64,000 nucleotides of DNA from contig NZ_SRXV01000003.1 of the NCBI RefSeq assembly GCF_004793635.1, positions 1-64,000 of the forward strand. Direction: 5' to 3'. Within the stretch, counting starts at the first letter, position 1, and every line of letters starts with the position of its first letter. The translations under genes and the position numbers were made by a program. This document shows, in pieces, positions 1 to 7,923 of the stretch. The notes below the pieces were generated by a model that was not told where the DNA came from, searched no databases, and was given only the letters and a program-made list of their open reading frames with translations. This stretch comes from Marinicauda pacifica. Lineage in GTDB: Bacteria; Pseudomonadota; Alphaproteobacteria; Caulobacterales; Maricaulaceae.

Positions 1-423
1 TCAGCGCGAAGGGACCGGGCCGGATCGCGACCTCCCCAAAGGGGGTCAGGAACCCAACGGTCTCCTTCGCGCCCCTAATCTGGCACAGCTCCAACACACA
101 GGAACCCAGAGAGGACAGGGTATCGTCATCGGATGGCGGCGCTTCACGCCCCCTGGGTCCCCGGTCAAGCCGGGGATGACGCGCGAGGGTGGTATGGGAA
201 TCCGGTTGGGGCAGTCCTGCCCCGGTTCTCCACCAGGAGATTGAACCGGTCGCACTCGCCTGCAAAGATCTGGCTGTAGCACGCTAGCCTTGAGCGCGCT
301 TCCCTGTCGACAGACGCGAGCCTAGTCTGAGCCCTGCCCGGCGCGGCTGGCCACTCGCAGGCGCGCGAAGAGTCAGAAGCAACAGCTGTCCGCCCCCATT
401 CCAGCCCGAGAGCGTCGCCAAAA
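1..423. other. Gene-free left edge with repeat copy
   Basis: No reading frame here has the length, start signal or family resemblance of a gene. The stretch contains one copy of a dispersed repeat (101-180) and a few short GC-rich hairpin-forming segments. The window edge may cut an upstream gene, but I could not recognise a protein end on either strand. Confidence 0.6.
101..180 (+). repeat. Dispersed repeat, copy 1
   Basis: This 80-bp stretch recurs at 1090-1168 with a single one-base difference (one extra C in a GGCG(C)TTCACG segment). It begins GGAACCCAGAG and ends CCGGGGATGAC. The right end contains a small palindrome (CCCCGG-TCAAG-CCGGGG type). It lacks the left palindromic half that copy 2 has. 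This is the style of intergenic palindromic repeats common in alphaproteobacteria. Confidence 0.85.
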
Positions 424-798
424 ATGACCGATCCCGTGAAAGCCACCTGCCATTGCGGCGCCGTCGAGCTGCGCGTGACGCTCAGCGACGGGTTCGCCAC
501 CGCGCGCCGCTGCGATTGCTCCTTCTGCCGCCGGCGCGGGGCGCCGGCCGTCTCGGCACCGCTGGACGGGGTCGAGATCGTGCGGGGCGAGGACGCGCTG
601 ACGCTCTACCAGTTCGGCACGCACACCGCCCGGCACCATTTCTGCTCGGTGTGCGGGATCTACATGTTCCACCGCCGCCGCTCGAACCCGAACGAATACG
701 GCGTGAACCTCTACGCAATCGAGGGGGCGGAGCCCGCCGCGCTTGAGCCCGTCGCCTGGGTGGACGGGATCAACCATCCTTCGGACGCGGCAAGATAG
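424..798 (+). CDS. GFA family zinc-binding protein
   Basis: A 124-aa protein of the GFA/CENP-V family, whose members bind zinc through cysteine pairs; some activate formaldehyde-glutathione adducts, but most have no known substrate. The pattern is visible: CHCGAVEL at residues 9-16, CDCSFC near 30-35, and FCSVCG near 72-77. Length fits the family (about 120-150 aa) and there is no signal peptide, so it is cytoplasmic. The start has no clear Shine-Dalgarno sequence. It stands alone between repeat-rich spacers. Family assignment is firm; the reaction is not known. Confidence 0.85.
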   Translation: MTDPVKATCHCGAVELRVTLSDGFATARRCDCSFCRRRGAPAVSAPLDGVEIVRGEDALTLYQFGTHTARHHFCSVCGIYMFHRRRSNPNEYGVNLYAIEGAEPAALEPVAWVDGINHPSDAAR

Positions 799-1061
799 TC
801 GCTCCTCGCTGCACCGGGTGGTGGCCAGCGGCAGACTGCGGCGCCCCGGGATTCCAGAGACCATAATGGAGTGCACCCCCGGCCGACCGAAGGAAGCGCC
901 GGGGCCTCGCGCGAACTGGACTGCTTCTCTTTCCTGACGAAAGTCAGGACCCAGGAGAAACCAGAGTGTCCTCACCAAATGACGGCGCGCGACGCTCCCT
1001 GGATCCCAGCTTCCGCTGGGAAAGAGAATTTCTTATCGGTTTTGAAATACCTCAAACATTG

Positions 1062-1168
1062 GTCATTCCGGCCGAGCGCAGCGAGAGCCGGAACCCAGAG
1101 AGGACAGGGTATCGTCATCGGATGGCGGCGTTCACGCCCCCTGGGTCCCCGGTCAAGCCGGGGATGAC
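1062..1168 (+). repeat. Dispersed repeat, copy 2 (full unit)
   Basis: The unit opens with GTCATTCCGG and closes with CCGGGGATGAC, so the ends are inverted relative to each other. Inside are a left palindrome (TTCCGG at 1066-1071 pairing CCGGAA at 1088-1093) and a right palindrome near 1147-1163. Positions 1090-1168 match 101-180. It could form a cruciform or a structured RNA. I infer a REP/BIME-like element. Confidence 0.8.
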
Positions 1169-1201
1169 GAACGCTGGAGTTTTTCTAAGAACCAACCCTT
1201 C

Positions 1202-1233
1202 GTCATTGCGGGCGAGCGAAGCGAAGGCCCGCA
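1202..1233 (+). repeat. Half repeat unit
   Basis: Begins GTCAT like the full unit, then has TGCGGGC (1206-1212) and GCCCGCA (1227-1233) as inverted arms around a GAGCGAAGCGAA-type loop. It resembles the left half of the neighbouring repeat with different arms. Confidence 0.65.
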
Positions 1234-1366
1234 CAGGAAAATCGGGGACACACGCCGGTTTCGTCCGGTTCAGCCACCTCGCCTCCCCGCCCCCCGGGTC
1301 CGCTTTTGCTTGACCGGTCCGCCCAACTCCTGAAATTTGCGCGCTACGGGGATTTGGGGGGACGCA

Positions 1367-1693
1367 ATGCTTGTCGAACTGGCCGACCGGTTTCTTGCCG
1401 GCTTCACCTTCATGGACTGGATGGTGTTGCTGATGGCATCCATTGTCGGCGCGCTCGTGATGACGCGCTGGAGCCAGCTGACCGCCATTGCCCTGATCGC
1501 CTACGGCGCCGATCTCGCCTTCCGCTTCGCCGGGCTGTTCCTCTCGGCCGGTGACGTGCCGATGAATTTCGCGGCCGGGCTGGCCATGGCGCGGCTCGAC
1601 GATCACGGCCTGGCCGCGGCGCTGCGGCCCTTCCTCTTCTTTGCGCTCATCGCCTTCCTGTTCGGTCTGCGCCGGCGCTACGCAAAGAAATAA
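1367..1693 (+). CDS. Small membrane protein, unknown
   Basis: A 108-aa hydrophobic protein. I place the start at the ATG at 1367 because GGGGGGA at 1356-1362 makes a good ribosome binding site; an in-frame start 30 bp upstream lacks one. It has about three transmembrane stretches: residues 15-33, 40-60 and a C-terminal one ending in RRRYAKK, which suggests a cytoplasmic C-terminus. No family recognised. It converges on the lipoprotein gene across a strong hairpin. Confidence 0.65.
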   Translation: MLVELADRFLAGFTFMDWMVLLMASIVGALVMTRWSQLTAIALIAYGADLAFRFAGLFLSAGDVPMNFAAGLAMARLDDHGLAAALRPFLFFALIAFLFGLRRRYAKK

Positions 1694-1713
1694 TCCCCGC
1701 CGCAAGAAGACAC

Positions 1714-1756
1714 CACGCCGGCGGGACCGGGTGAGTGAACCGGTCCCGCCAGCGTG
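1714..1756. terminator. Bidirectional hairpin terminator
   Basis: An 11-bp perfect stem (GGCGGGACCGG at 1720-1730 with CCGGTCCCGCC at 1740-1750) extends by five more pairs after one mismatch (CACGC/GCGTG). It sits between two convergent genes. A T-tract is absent. Confidence 0.7.
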
Positions 1757-1763
1757 CCCCCCC

Positions 1764-2777
1764 TCAGTCGATGTCGACCGCATCGCCGTCGGCGGTGATG
1801 CGCGCCTCCATGAGAGAGACCGCTTCGGCCCACGCCTCCTCGGTGGAGGTCAGGTCGAAATGGACGTTTTGCGCCGCTGACAGCAGCGGGCCGTAAAGTA
1901 GCGTGCCTTCCGCGTCGTCCTGCACGGAGATAGTCTCAGAATTTGCGATGATCGTGTCCCAGGCGTCGCGAACCCGCGTCCAGTAGTCCCGCGTGTTGTC
2001 CCAATAGGCGGCGGCATCCTCGTCGCCCTCCAGGTCGGCGCGGCGATAGGTGTTGATGCCGTGTTCGCGAACGAGTTCAAAGGGTTCGTCCTCGCGCAGC
2101 ACCAGCTTGGAATTGTCCTGACCGTGGCTCCAGCCCCATTCGGTCACGGTATGGCGGTTGACCGCCGCAATGACGTCGTAATCGTCGCGAGTCGTCGCAT
2201 CCCGGCGCGGCAGCGGGCGCCAGCTGACCGGCGGCTCCCAGGTGGAGGCGTGGCGGGCATGCTCCCACTGGCCGAGGCCGGCATAGCGCGGGCTGTCATC
2301 GACCTGGTAGACGGTCTGCGACCACGCGCCGCGCGCCTCGCCGGTGGCGATGTCCTCGACATTCCAACGGTTAAAGCCCTGATAGGCCAGCATGCGGTCC
2401 GGCTCGTACTGCCAGTCCTGGCGCCAGTGCTTGATCACGAAGGACGCGTCTTCGGTGCGGGCCAGAAGGAGGTGCTGGAGCGAGATGAACTCGCCTGTGT
2501 CCTCAATCACATAGACCACTTCGCTTGCCGGCGTGATCTTCGGGTCGGCCAGCTCGTAACCCGGCGCGATCGGCAAGAACTCGGTGAAATCGAACGTCAC
2601 CTCGTATTCTCCGGCCATGGCCAGGATGGCCTCCCGGTCGGCCTCGAAATGCTGCTCCGGTCGCGCCTGCTGCGCCTGAGATGAGCCTTGCTCCGCCGTG
2701 CCCGACGTGCTCGCGCACGCGCTCAACGCGGCCAGCGCCAGGGCGCTCAAGCCTGCTCGTACAAACCCTCGTGTCAT
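1764..2777 (-). CDS. DUF6607-type lipoprotein
   Basis: A 337-aa exported protein. The N-terminus is a lipoprotein signal: a hydrophobic stretch and LSAC lipobox with the acylated cysteine at residue 21. The body is rich in Trp, Tyr and Asp (for example WRQDWQYEPDRMLAYQGFNRW), as in the DUF6607 family, which in my recollection is often encoded beside TonB-dependent haem or iron receptors. It diverges from such a receptor at 2950, and the 172-bp gap between them probably holds shared control. Function unknown; an accessory role in ligand capture is inference. Confidence 0.7.
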   Translation of the reverse strand: MTRGFVRAGLSALALAALSACASTSGTAEQGSSQAQQARPEQHFEADREAILAMAGEYEVTFDFTEFLPIAPGYELADPKITPASEVVYVIEDTGEFISLQHLLLARTEDASFVIKHWRQDWQYEPDRMLAYQGFNRWNVEDIATGEARGAWSQTVYQVDDSPRYAGLGQWEHARHASTWEPPVSWRPLPRRDATTRDDYDVIAAVNRHTVTEWGWSHGQDNSKLVLREDEPFELVREHGINTYRRADLEGDEDAAAYWDNTRDYWTRVRDAWDTIIANSETISVQDDAEGTLLYGPLLSAAQNVHFDLTSTEEAWAEAVSLMEARITADGDAVDID

Positions 2778-2861
2778 CTCTCGTGTCCTGTCCTGTCTCT
2801 GCTACCCCAAGGCGATGGCGCCGGCCCGGCGTCTGCGGGCCGACCGCGCATCGCGACCATC

Positions 2862-2938
2862 TTGCAAACGATTCCTACTTGCAATCGCATTTCGATACAG
2901 GCATCAGTGCCGCAATTAAGAACGATTTGCAATAGGAG
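2862..2938 (+). promoter_or_regulatory. Candidate iron-responsive control region
   Basis: Three TTGCAA motifs (2862-2867, 2879-2884, 2927-2932) lie in an unusually AT-rich stretch before the TonB receptor. TGCAAACGATTC at 2863-2874 recurs with one change (TGCAAACGGTTC) before the second TonB receptor at 46154-46165. AGGAG at 2934-2938 is the ribosome binding site for the gene at 2950. A Fur-type operator is inferred, not shown. Confidence 0.5.
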
Positions 2939-2949
2939 TCGCAAAGCTC

Positions 2950-5067
2950 ATGTCCCATTTGTCTGCACCTGCCCGCCTGGGGGCTCTGCTCGCCGGTGCC
3001 AGCCTGATCGCCCTGGCCGCCTCGCCGGCCCTGGCCCAGTCCGCGCCTGCCGCGTCGCCCCAAGAGGGCGCGTCCGAGGACGTCATCGTCGTCAAGGCGA
3101 CACGCACCACCCTGTCCAGCTTCGACTATCCCGGCGTGGTCAGCGTCATCACCCTCGACGATCTGGAGGCTGAGCGCCCGTACGATCTCGCCGATCTGCT
3201 TGAAGATGTGCCGGGCCTCGAAGTCTCTGGCGGCCCGCGCCGCACCGGCCAGACCCTTACCCTGCGCGGCCTCAGCCGGGAGAATATCGCCCTGCTCGTC
3301 AACGGCGCGCGCCAGAACTTCTCGTCCGCTCACGATGGCGCGCTCTTCCTCGACCCCGCCCTGCTGGGCCGCGTCGAGACGGTGCGCGGCGGCGCCTCCT
3401 CGCTCTACGGATCGGGCGCGGCCGGTGGCGTGGTGTCGTTCGAAACACTCAACGCAGACGATCTGATGAGCGATGACGAGCGCCTCGCCGCGCGCCTGTC
3501 AGCCGGCTATCGCAGCGCCAACGAGGAGACGCGCGGCGCCGCCGCCCTTGCCGGACGCTCGGACCGGATTTCCGCTGCAGCCGGCCTCTCGGTTCGCCAG
3601 TCCGGCGACATCGAGCTGGGCTCGGGCGACACCCTGCCGGCCGAGGACGAGATCTTCGCCGGCTTTGCCAGCACCCGCATCGAGTTGAGCCAGGCGGTCT
3701 CCCTCGACGCCAGCTGGATCGGCTTTCGCAACGACGTGCTGGAGCCCAATAACGGCCAGGGCGATGCCGGCGTCGACAGCCTCAACCCGCTCGTCGATAA
3801 GTCGGTCGAGAGCGACAGCCTGCAAGCCACGCTGGGCATCGACCCGGCCTCTCGCCTCGTCGATCTGGACCTGACCGCCTATCACAATATCGGCGCGGTC
3901 GATGAGTTCGACCCGCTGATCGACCGCTCCCTGCAACGCGATCTGACCACTACGGGCCTGCGCGTGGAAAACCGCGCCGTGTTCGATCTCGGCCCGCAGG
4001 AGACCGCGCTGGTAACCGGGGCGGAGTGGTATGAGGACGAGCAGGACGGGTTTGACTCCGCCGATCCGTCAGGCGTGCGCGGTGGCGCGCCCGATGGCTC
4101 GACCACATTCTACGGCGTCTATGCGCAGCTGGAGACACGCGTCGACACCGGTCCGCTCGGCGAACTCATCCTGGTGCCCGGCGTGCGCTGGGACCGGTTC
4201 GAAAGCGGCAGCCCGCTCAGCGACGCCAGTCAGGATGAAGCGCTCTCTCCGCGCGTGGCGGCCACCTGGCGTCTGACCGAGGAGTTCAACCTGTTTGCCA
4301 GCTGGAGCGAGGCTTTCCGGGCCCCCTCGCTCAACGAGCTCTACCTGAACGGGACCCATTTCTCCCTGCCGCACCCGATCCTGGGCGCCCCCAACTTCAT
4401 CACCAACCGCTTCATCGCCAATCCATCCCTTCAGCCTGAGGAGACAGAGACGATCGAGATCGGCGCGGGGTGGCAGCGCACGGGACTGTTCACCGCGAAC
4501 GACCATTTCGAGGTCAAGGGCGCCTGGTACCAGACCGAGGCGCAGGACCTGATCAATCTGTCGGTCAACTTTGCCTTCAACCCGACCTGCTTCGCGCCGC
4601 CTTTCGCGCCCTGCTCGGCGGGTACGACCGTGTCGGACAACGTGGCCGATGCGACGCTGAAGGGCTTTGAAATCATGGCCCGCTACGATAACGGCCCGCT
4701 GCGCCTGACCGGCGCGCTCTACGATGTGGATGGCGAGGACAATGCCACTGGCGAGCCGCTCGGTGCTCTGCAGCCGACCGGCGGTTATCTCGACGCTCTG
4801 TGGCGCTTCGATGCGCAACGCCTCGATCTGGGAGCTCGTGTGGTGTTTGCCGACGAGTTCGACAAGACCAGCGATCCCGCGGCCCATCGCGACGGCTATG
4901 CCGTACTGGACGTGCGTGGCAGCTGGCAGCCGCTGGCCGATCGCCGTGTCCGGCTCGATGTCGGGGTGGAGAACGTGTTCGACGAGGAATACGAGCGCGT
5001 CTTTGCCGGCGTCGCGGAAGCCGGCCGCAGCCTTCGCGTCGACCTCACCTGGACGGGCGCCTGGTAA
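2950..5067 (+). CDS. TonB-dependent receptor, haem type
   Basis: A 705-aa outer-membrane receptor. The signal peptide ends ALA at residues 27-29; a TonB-box-like EDVIVVKA follows at about 43, then the plug domain to about 155 and a beta-barrel. ENIALLVNGARQNF and FRAPSLNELYLNG with NPSLQPEETETIEIG are typical of the haemoglobin/haem/transferrin receptor branch. The C-terminus (VDLTWTGAW) ends in an aromatic residue, as barrels do. It diverges from the DUF6607 lipoprotein. Uptake would use TonB-ExbBD energy; those genes are not in the window. The exact ligand is inferred. Confidence 0.85.
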   Translation: MSHLSAPARLGALLAGASLIALAASPALAQSAPAASPQEGASEDVIVVKATRTTLSSFDYPGVVSVITLDDLEAERPYDLADLLEDVPGLEVSGGPRRTGQTLTLRGLSRENIALLVNGARQNFSSAHDGALFLDPALLGRVETVRGGASSLYGSGAAGGVVSFETLNADDLMSDDERLAARLSAGYRSANEETRGAAALAGRSDRISAAAGLSVRQSGDIELGSGDTLPAEDEIFAGFASTRIELSQAVSLDASWIGFRNDVLEPNNGQGDAGVDSLNPLVDKSVESDSLQATLGIDPASRLVDLDLTAYHNIGAVDEFDPLIDRSLQRDLTTTGLRVENRAVFDLGPQETALVTGAEWYEDEQDGFDSADPSGVRGGAPDGSTTFYGVYAQLETRVDTGPLGELILVPGVRWDRFESGSPLSDASQDEALSPRVAATWRLTEEFNLFASWSEAFRAPSLNELYLNGTHFSLPHPILGAPNFITNRFIANPSLQPEETETIEIGAGWQRTGLFTANDHFEVKGAWYQTEAQDLINLSVNFAFNPTCFAPPFAPCSAGTTVSDNVADATLKGFEIMARYDNGPLRLTGALYDVDGEDNATGEPLGALQPTGGYLDALWRFDAQRLDLGARVVFADEFDKTSDPAAHRDGYAVLDVRGSWQPLADRRVRLDVGVENVFDEEYERVFAGVAEAGRSLRVDLTWTGAW

Positions 5068-5077
5068 TGTGTTGAAG

Positions 5078-5108
5078 ACCCCCGGCGCGCGGGAGCGTGC
5101 CGGGGGGT
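5078..5108. terminator. Hairpin between convergent genes
   Basis: ACCCCCGGC (5078-5086) pairs with GCCGGGGGGT (5099-5108) with one bulged G. It follows the TonB receptor stop and touches the stop of the convergent gene. No T-tract, so termination efficiency is uncertain. Confidence 0.5.
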
Positions 5109-5746
5109 TACCAGCGAGCGCGGAAGCCTGCGCCGAGGAAATGGTCTTCCTCTTCCCAGCCTTGAGCGCCCAGGTCGAAGCGGCGGCGCTGCTGGACATA
5201 ACCCAGGCTGGCATAGGCATCGTGGCCGACCTCGAAAGCGACGCCGATATGGGCATCGCCGATCGCAGCCTGACCGCCAACCTGAGAGAGATTCAGATCG
5301 CGAAAGCCGGTATCGGGCGAAACGACATAGGTCTCGCTTTCCGCGCCGGCGACAATCCACCAGCGTTGCCCCGTGCCGTTTTGCGGCGCAGCCGTGATCT
5401 GCACACCCAGCCGCCGTCCGTCGCCCGCTGGCGGTTTGAGCCTCGGCCGCACCGTCAGTTCGGCGGCAGAGGTCTCGATCCGGACACCGCGGCTTTCCGG
5501 CGTGGTTTGGGTAAAGCGGTTACGATCGCTCGTCAGGGAGCGGCCGGACGGCATCACTTCGTCGATCACCGCCCGGGTGCGCAGTCCCAAAGGCACGCTC
5601 TCGGCCCCGCCAAGCCCGCGCCGGACCGAATCTGCGACCGACCATTGAGTCATATCGGCCGCGCTGCCCGGAACAAACGACGCATAGACCGCGCCCAGCG
5701 CGATCGTCGCTGCCAGTCCCAGCTGAACTGTACGTGCGCGAGTCAT
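5108..5746 (-). CDS. Exported protein, possible small beta-barrel
   Basis: A 212-aa protein with an N-terminal hydrophobic segment (VQLGLAATIALGAVYASFV) that could be a signal peptide or anchor. The second half has alternating polar and hydrophobic stretches with many glycines, and the chain ends HFLGAGFRARW, an aromatic terminus seen in outer-membrane barrels. I do not recognise the family. It lies just upstream of fliI/fliJ in coordinates but after fliJ in transcription order, with about 110 bp between them. Confidence 0.55.
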   Translation of the reverse strand: MTRARTVQLGLAATIALGAVYASFVPGSAADMTQWSVADSVRRGLGGAESVPLGLRTRAVIDEVMPSGRSLTSDRNRFTQTTPESRGVRIETSAAELTVRPRLKPPAGDGRRLGVQITAAPQNGTGQRWWIVAGAESETYVVSPDTGFRDLNLSQVGGQAAIGDAHIGVAFEVGHDAYASLGYVQQRRRFDLGAQGWEEEDHFLGAGFRARW

Positions 5747-5855
5747 CCCCTACCCCGCCTAAGCCCCCATCACGGAAGAAGAATGCGGCGCGGAGGTTGT
5801 AAAATCAAGCCAGGGCGCGTGAAGCTTTAAATTCAGCCTGCGCAGACAGGCGTTT

Positions 5856-6275
5856 TCAGTGGGCGCCAGATCGGATGCGAGCGGCGATTTCGTCCATTTC
5901 GGACTGCTCCTCTGCACGCACCGATTCTTCAATTCGAGCGAGACGCCGCTCTTCGAGCAACTCGTATTTCTTCAGCTCGGCGAAGGCGGTTTCGAGCCGC
6001 CCCCGCAACTCGCCGGCCTGGGCATCGACCTCCTCCTGGGAGGCACGCAGGTTTTCCTTGCGCTTGATGACCGAGCGGGCATAGCTGCCATAGGCGACAT
6101 AGCCTTCCCGGCTCTCCGTCGCGATGGCCTGCTCTTCGGGCACGCTTTCTTCCAGACGGTCAATCTGATCCTGGAGCGCGGCGCGCGCCCGATCGATCTC
6201 CGCCATCTGCTTTTGCAGCTCTTCCACCTTGAACCGGGCCAGCCGGATCAGAGGTGCGTGTGAGCGGGTCGCCAT
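5856..6275 (-). CDS. fliJ: Flagellar export chaperone FliJ
   Basis: A 139-aa, highly charged, almost entirely helical coiled-coil protein. Its place three bases after fliI on the same strand and its N-terminal RLARFKVEELQKQMAEI pattern identify it as FliJ. FliJ sits on the cytoplasmic face of the flagellar type III export machine, contacts the FliI ring and export gate, and escorts export substrates. Sequence conservation in this family is low, so the call rests mainly on context and length. Confidence 0.85.
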   Translation of the reverse strand: MATRSHAPLIRLARFKVEELQKQMAEIDRARAALQDQIDRLEESVPEEQAIATESREGYVAYGSYARSVIKRKENLRASQEEVDAQAGELRGRLETAFAELKKYELLEERRLARIEESVRAEEQSEMDEIAARIRSGAH

Positions 6276-6278
6276 AAC

Positions 6279-7598
6279 TTATCCCTTTCCATCCACCAAT
6301 ATGCTGGCCAGGGCCGCGAAGCTCTCCTCGATCGAGGCGGCCTCGTCTTTTCCCTGTGCCAGAAGGGTCTCGAGCGGTTCGTTGACCGCTATTGCCCGGT
6401 CCACCTCCGGGTTTGATCCTGACGTGTAGGCACCCAGCCGGATGAGTTCTTCCATGTCGGCATAGGCAGCCAGGACCTTTCGGGCCTGCCGGGCCAGAGG
6501 CACCTCTTCGGGCGCATAAACCTCCGGCGCAGTCCGCGAAATCGATTTGAGAACATCAATGGCCGGGAAGCGTCCGCGTTCCGCGATCGCGCGGCTCATC
6601 ACCACGTGACCATCCAGAATACCGCGAACGGCGTCGGCAATCGGTTCGTTATGGTCGTCCCCGTCCACCAGGACGGTAAAAAGCGCCGTGATCGTGCCGG
6701 ACCCTTCAGGCCCTGGCCCCGCGCGCTCAAGCAGGCGCGGCAATTCGGCAAAGACCGAGGGCGTGTAACCGCGTGTCGTGGGCGGCTCGCCCGCGGCCAG
6801 ACCGATCTCGCGCTGCGCCAGGGCGAAGCGGGTGACGGAGTCCATAAGGCAGAGAACGTTCAGACCCTGATCGCGGAAATACTCGGCGACGCTCATCGTC
6901 AGGTAGGCAGCCTGGCGCCGGGCCAGTGCCGGACTGTCGGAGGTCTCGGTAACCACGACCGCCTTGGCACGGCCATCGGGACCGAGCGTATCCTCGACGA
7001 ACTCGCGCGCTTCCCGCCCGCGTTCGCCGATCAGGCCGATCACGATCACGTCTGCGCTCGAGCCTTTGGCCAGCATGCTCATCAGGACCGACTTGCCGAC
7101 CCCGGAGCCGGCGAAGATACCAAGGCGCTGCCCCTTTCGCATCGGTGCAAAAATGTTCAGCGCGCGCACGCCGAGATCCAGGCGGTCGCCGAGCCGGGCG
7201 CGCGAATGGGCACAGGGCGGTTCGCCGCGCAGCGGGTAAGGCGCTTCGCCCTCAGCAAGCGGGCCGCCGCCATCGACCGGACGCGCCGCGCCGTCCATGA
7301 CGCGGCCGAGCCAGCTGGCATGAGGACGCACGGTTGCCGGTTCGGGGTCGAGACGTGCTTCGGCCCCGGCCCGGATACCGTTCAGATTGCCGAAGCTCAT
7401 CATGAGGGCGGTTTCGCCACGGAAGCCGACCACCTCGCAGGTCTGTTCTGAATCGCCATGACGGATAGTGGCCCGGGCGCCGAGCGTCAGCGCAGCCTCG
7501 GGGCCCTTGGCCTCGACCAGAAGGCCGTTCACGGCAGAAACCCGCCCCTTGAAGGTGCGTGTCTCGATAGCCGAGATGCGGTCGATCAGCGTGTCCAC
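6279..7598 (-). CDS. fliI: Flagellar export ATPase FliI
   Basis: A 439-aa ATPase related to the F1 beta subunit. The Walker A loop GSGVGKS is at residues 164-170; [14 protein letters not shown] and the Walker B region ([11 protein letters not shown]) follow, and [11 protein letters not shown] is typical of the FliI/YscN group. It powers unfolding and entry of flagellar subunits at the inner membrane. It forms a pair with fliJ. A GANTC methylation site (7624-7628) lies 26 bp upstream of the start; whether it controls the pair is unknown. Confidence 0.95.
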   Translation of the reverse strand: MDTLIDRISAIETRTFKGRVSAVNGLLVEAKGPEAALTLGARATIRHGDSEQTCEVVGFRGETALMMSFGNLNGIRAGAEARLDPEPATVRPHASWLGRVMDGAARPVDGGGPLAEGEAPYPLRGEPPCAHSRARLGDRLDLGVRALNIFAPMRKGQRLGIFAGSGVGKSVLMSMLAKGSSADVIVIGLIGERGREAREFVEDTLGPDGRAKAVVVTETSDSPALARRQAAYLTMSVAEYFRDQGLNVLCLMDSVTRFALAQREIGLAAGEPPTTRGYTPSVFAELPRLLERAGPGPEGSGTITALFTVLVDGDDHNEPIADAVRGILDGHVVMSRAIAERGRFPAIDVLKSISRTAPEVYAPEEVPLARQARKVLAAYADMEELIRLGAYTSGSNPEVDRAIAVNEPLETLLAQGKDEAASIEESFAALASILVDGKG

Positions 7599-7923
7599 GG
7601 CGCTCTTCCGTCAGTCTGCGCGCGATTCTGCGCGGGAGACCTCATGAATACGCCGATTACAGTTTCAGTCGCGTAAACGCGGCGACCGGAAGCTGCGTAT
7701 GACGCAGCTCCGGCAAAAACATTCCGGCTGTTTCCTTCGCGGAGAAAATGTCTATTTTCCGCGCTCACACAGGAAGGGGGGTGAGACCGGCCGGACGCAT
7801 TCACGTCCACTCTTGCCCGGCCTTGCTCGGCACCGCGCACCGACAGCGCACTTCGCGCCCTTCTGACCAGATCACTGCAGGCGTAACCGCCGCCGCCGAA
7901 CCGTTCGACGACGAGGAGAATCC
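7599..7923. promoter_or_regulatory. Divergent upstream region of fliI and the KamA-like gene
   Basis: No gene supported. It must hold the promoters of fliIJ (leftward) and the KamA-like gene (rightward). I see one GANTC site at 7624-7628 and a ribosome binding site GAGGAG at 7913-7918 for the rightward gene. No clear sigma-54 or TTAA-N7-TTAA element was found. Confidence 0.5.

Larger units (their letters stand above)
799..1366. other. Intergenic region rich in palindromic repeats
   Basis: No gene is supported in this 568-bp spacer. It is a mosaic of palindromic repeat units: a CCCTGGATCCCAG-type segment near 1000, the full unit 1062-1168, and a half unit at 1202-1233 (TGCGGGC and GCCCGCA arms). 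Reading frames that cross it have no family resemblance. Confidence 0.7.

Noticed and set aside
101-1233. CRISPR array
   Set aside because: Repeat copies are far apart, irregular and palindromic, with no spacer regularity and no cas genes.
4069-5280. 403-codon antisense frame under the first TonB receptor
   Set aside because: Shadow of the receptor and the following gene, spanning two genes without a start signal.
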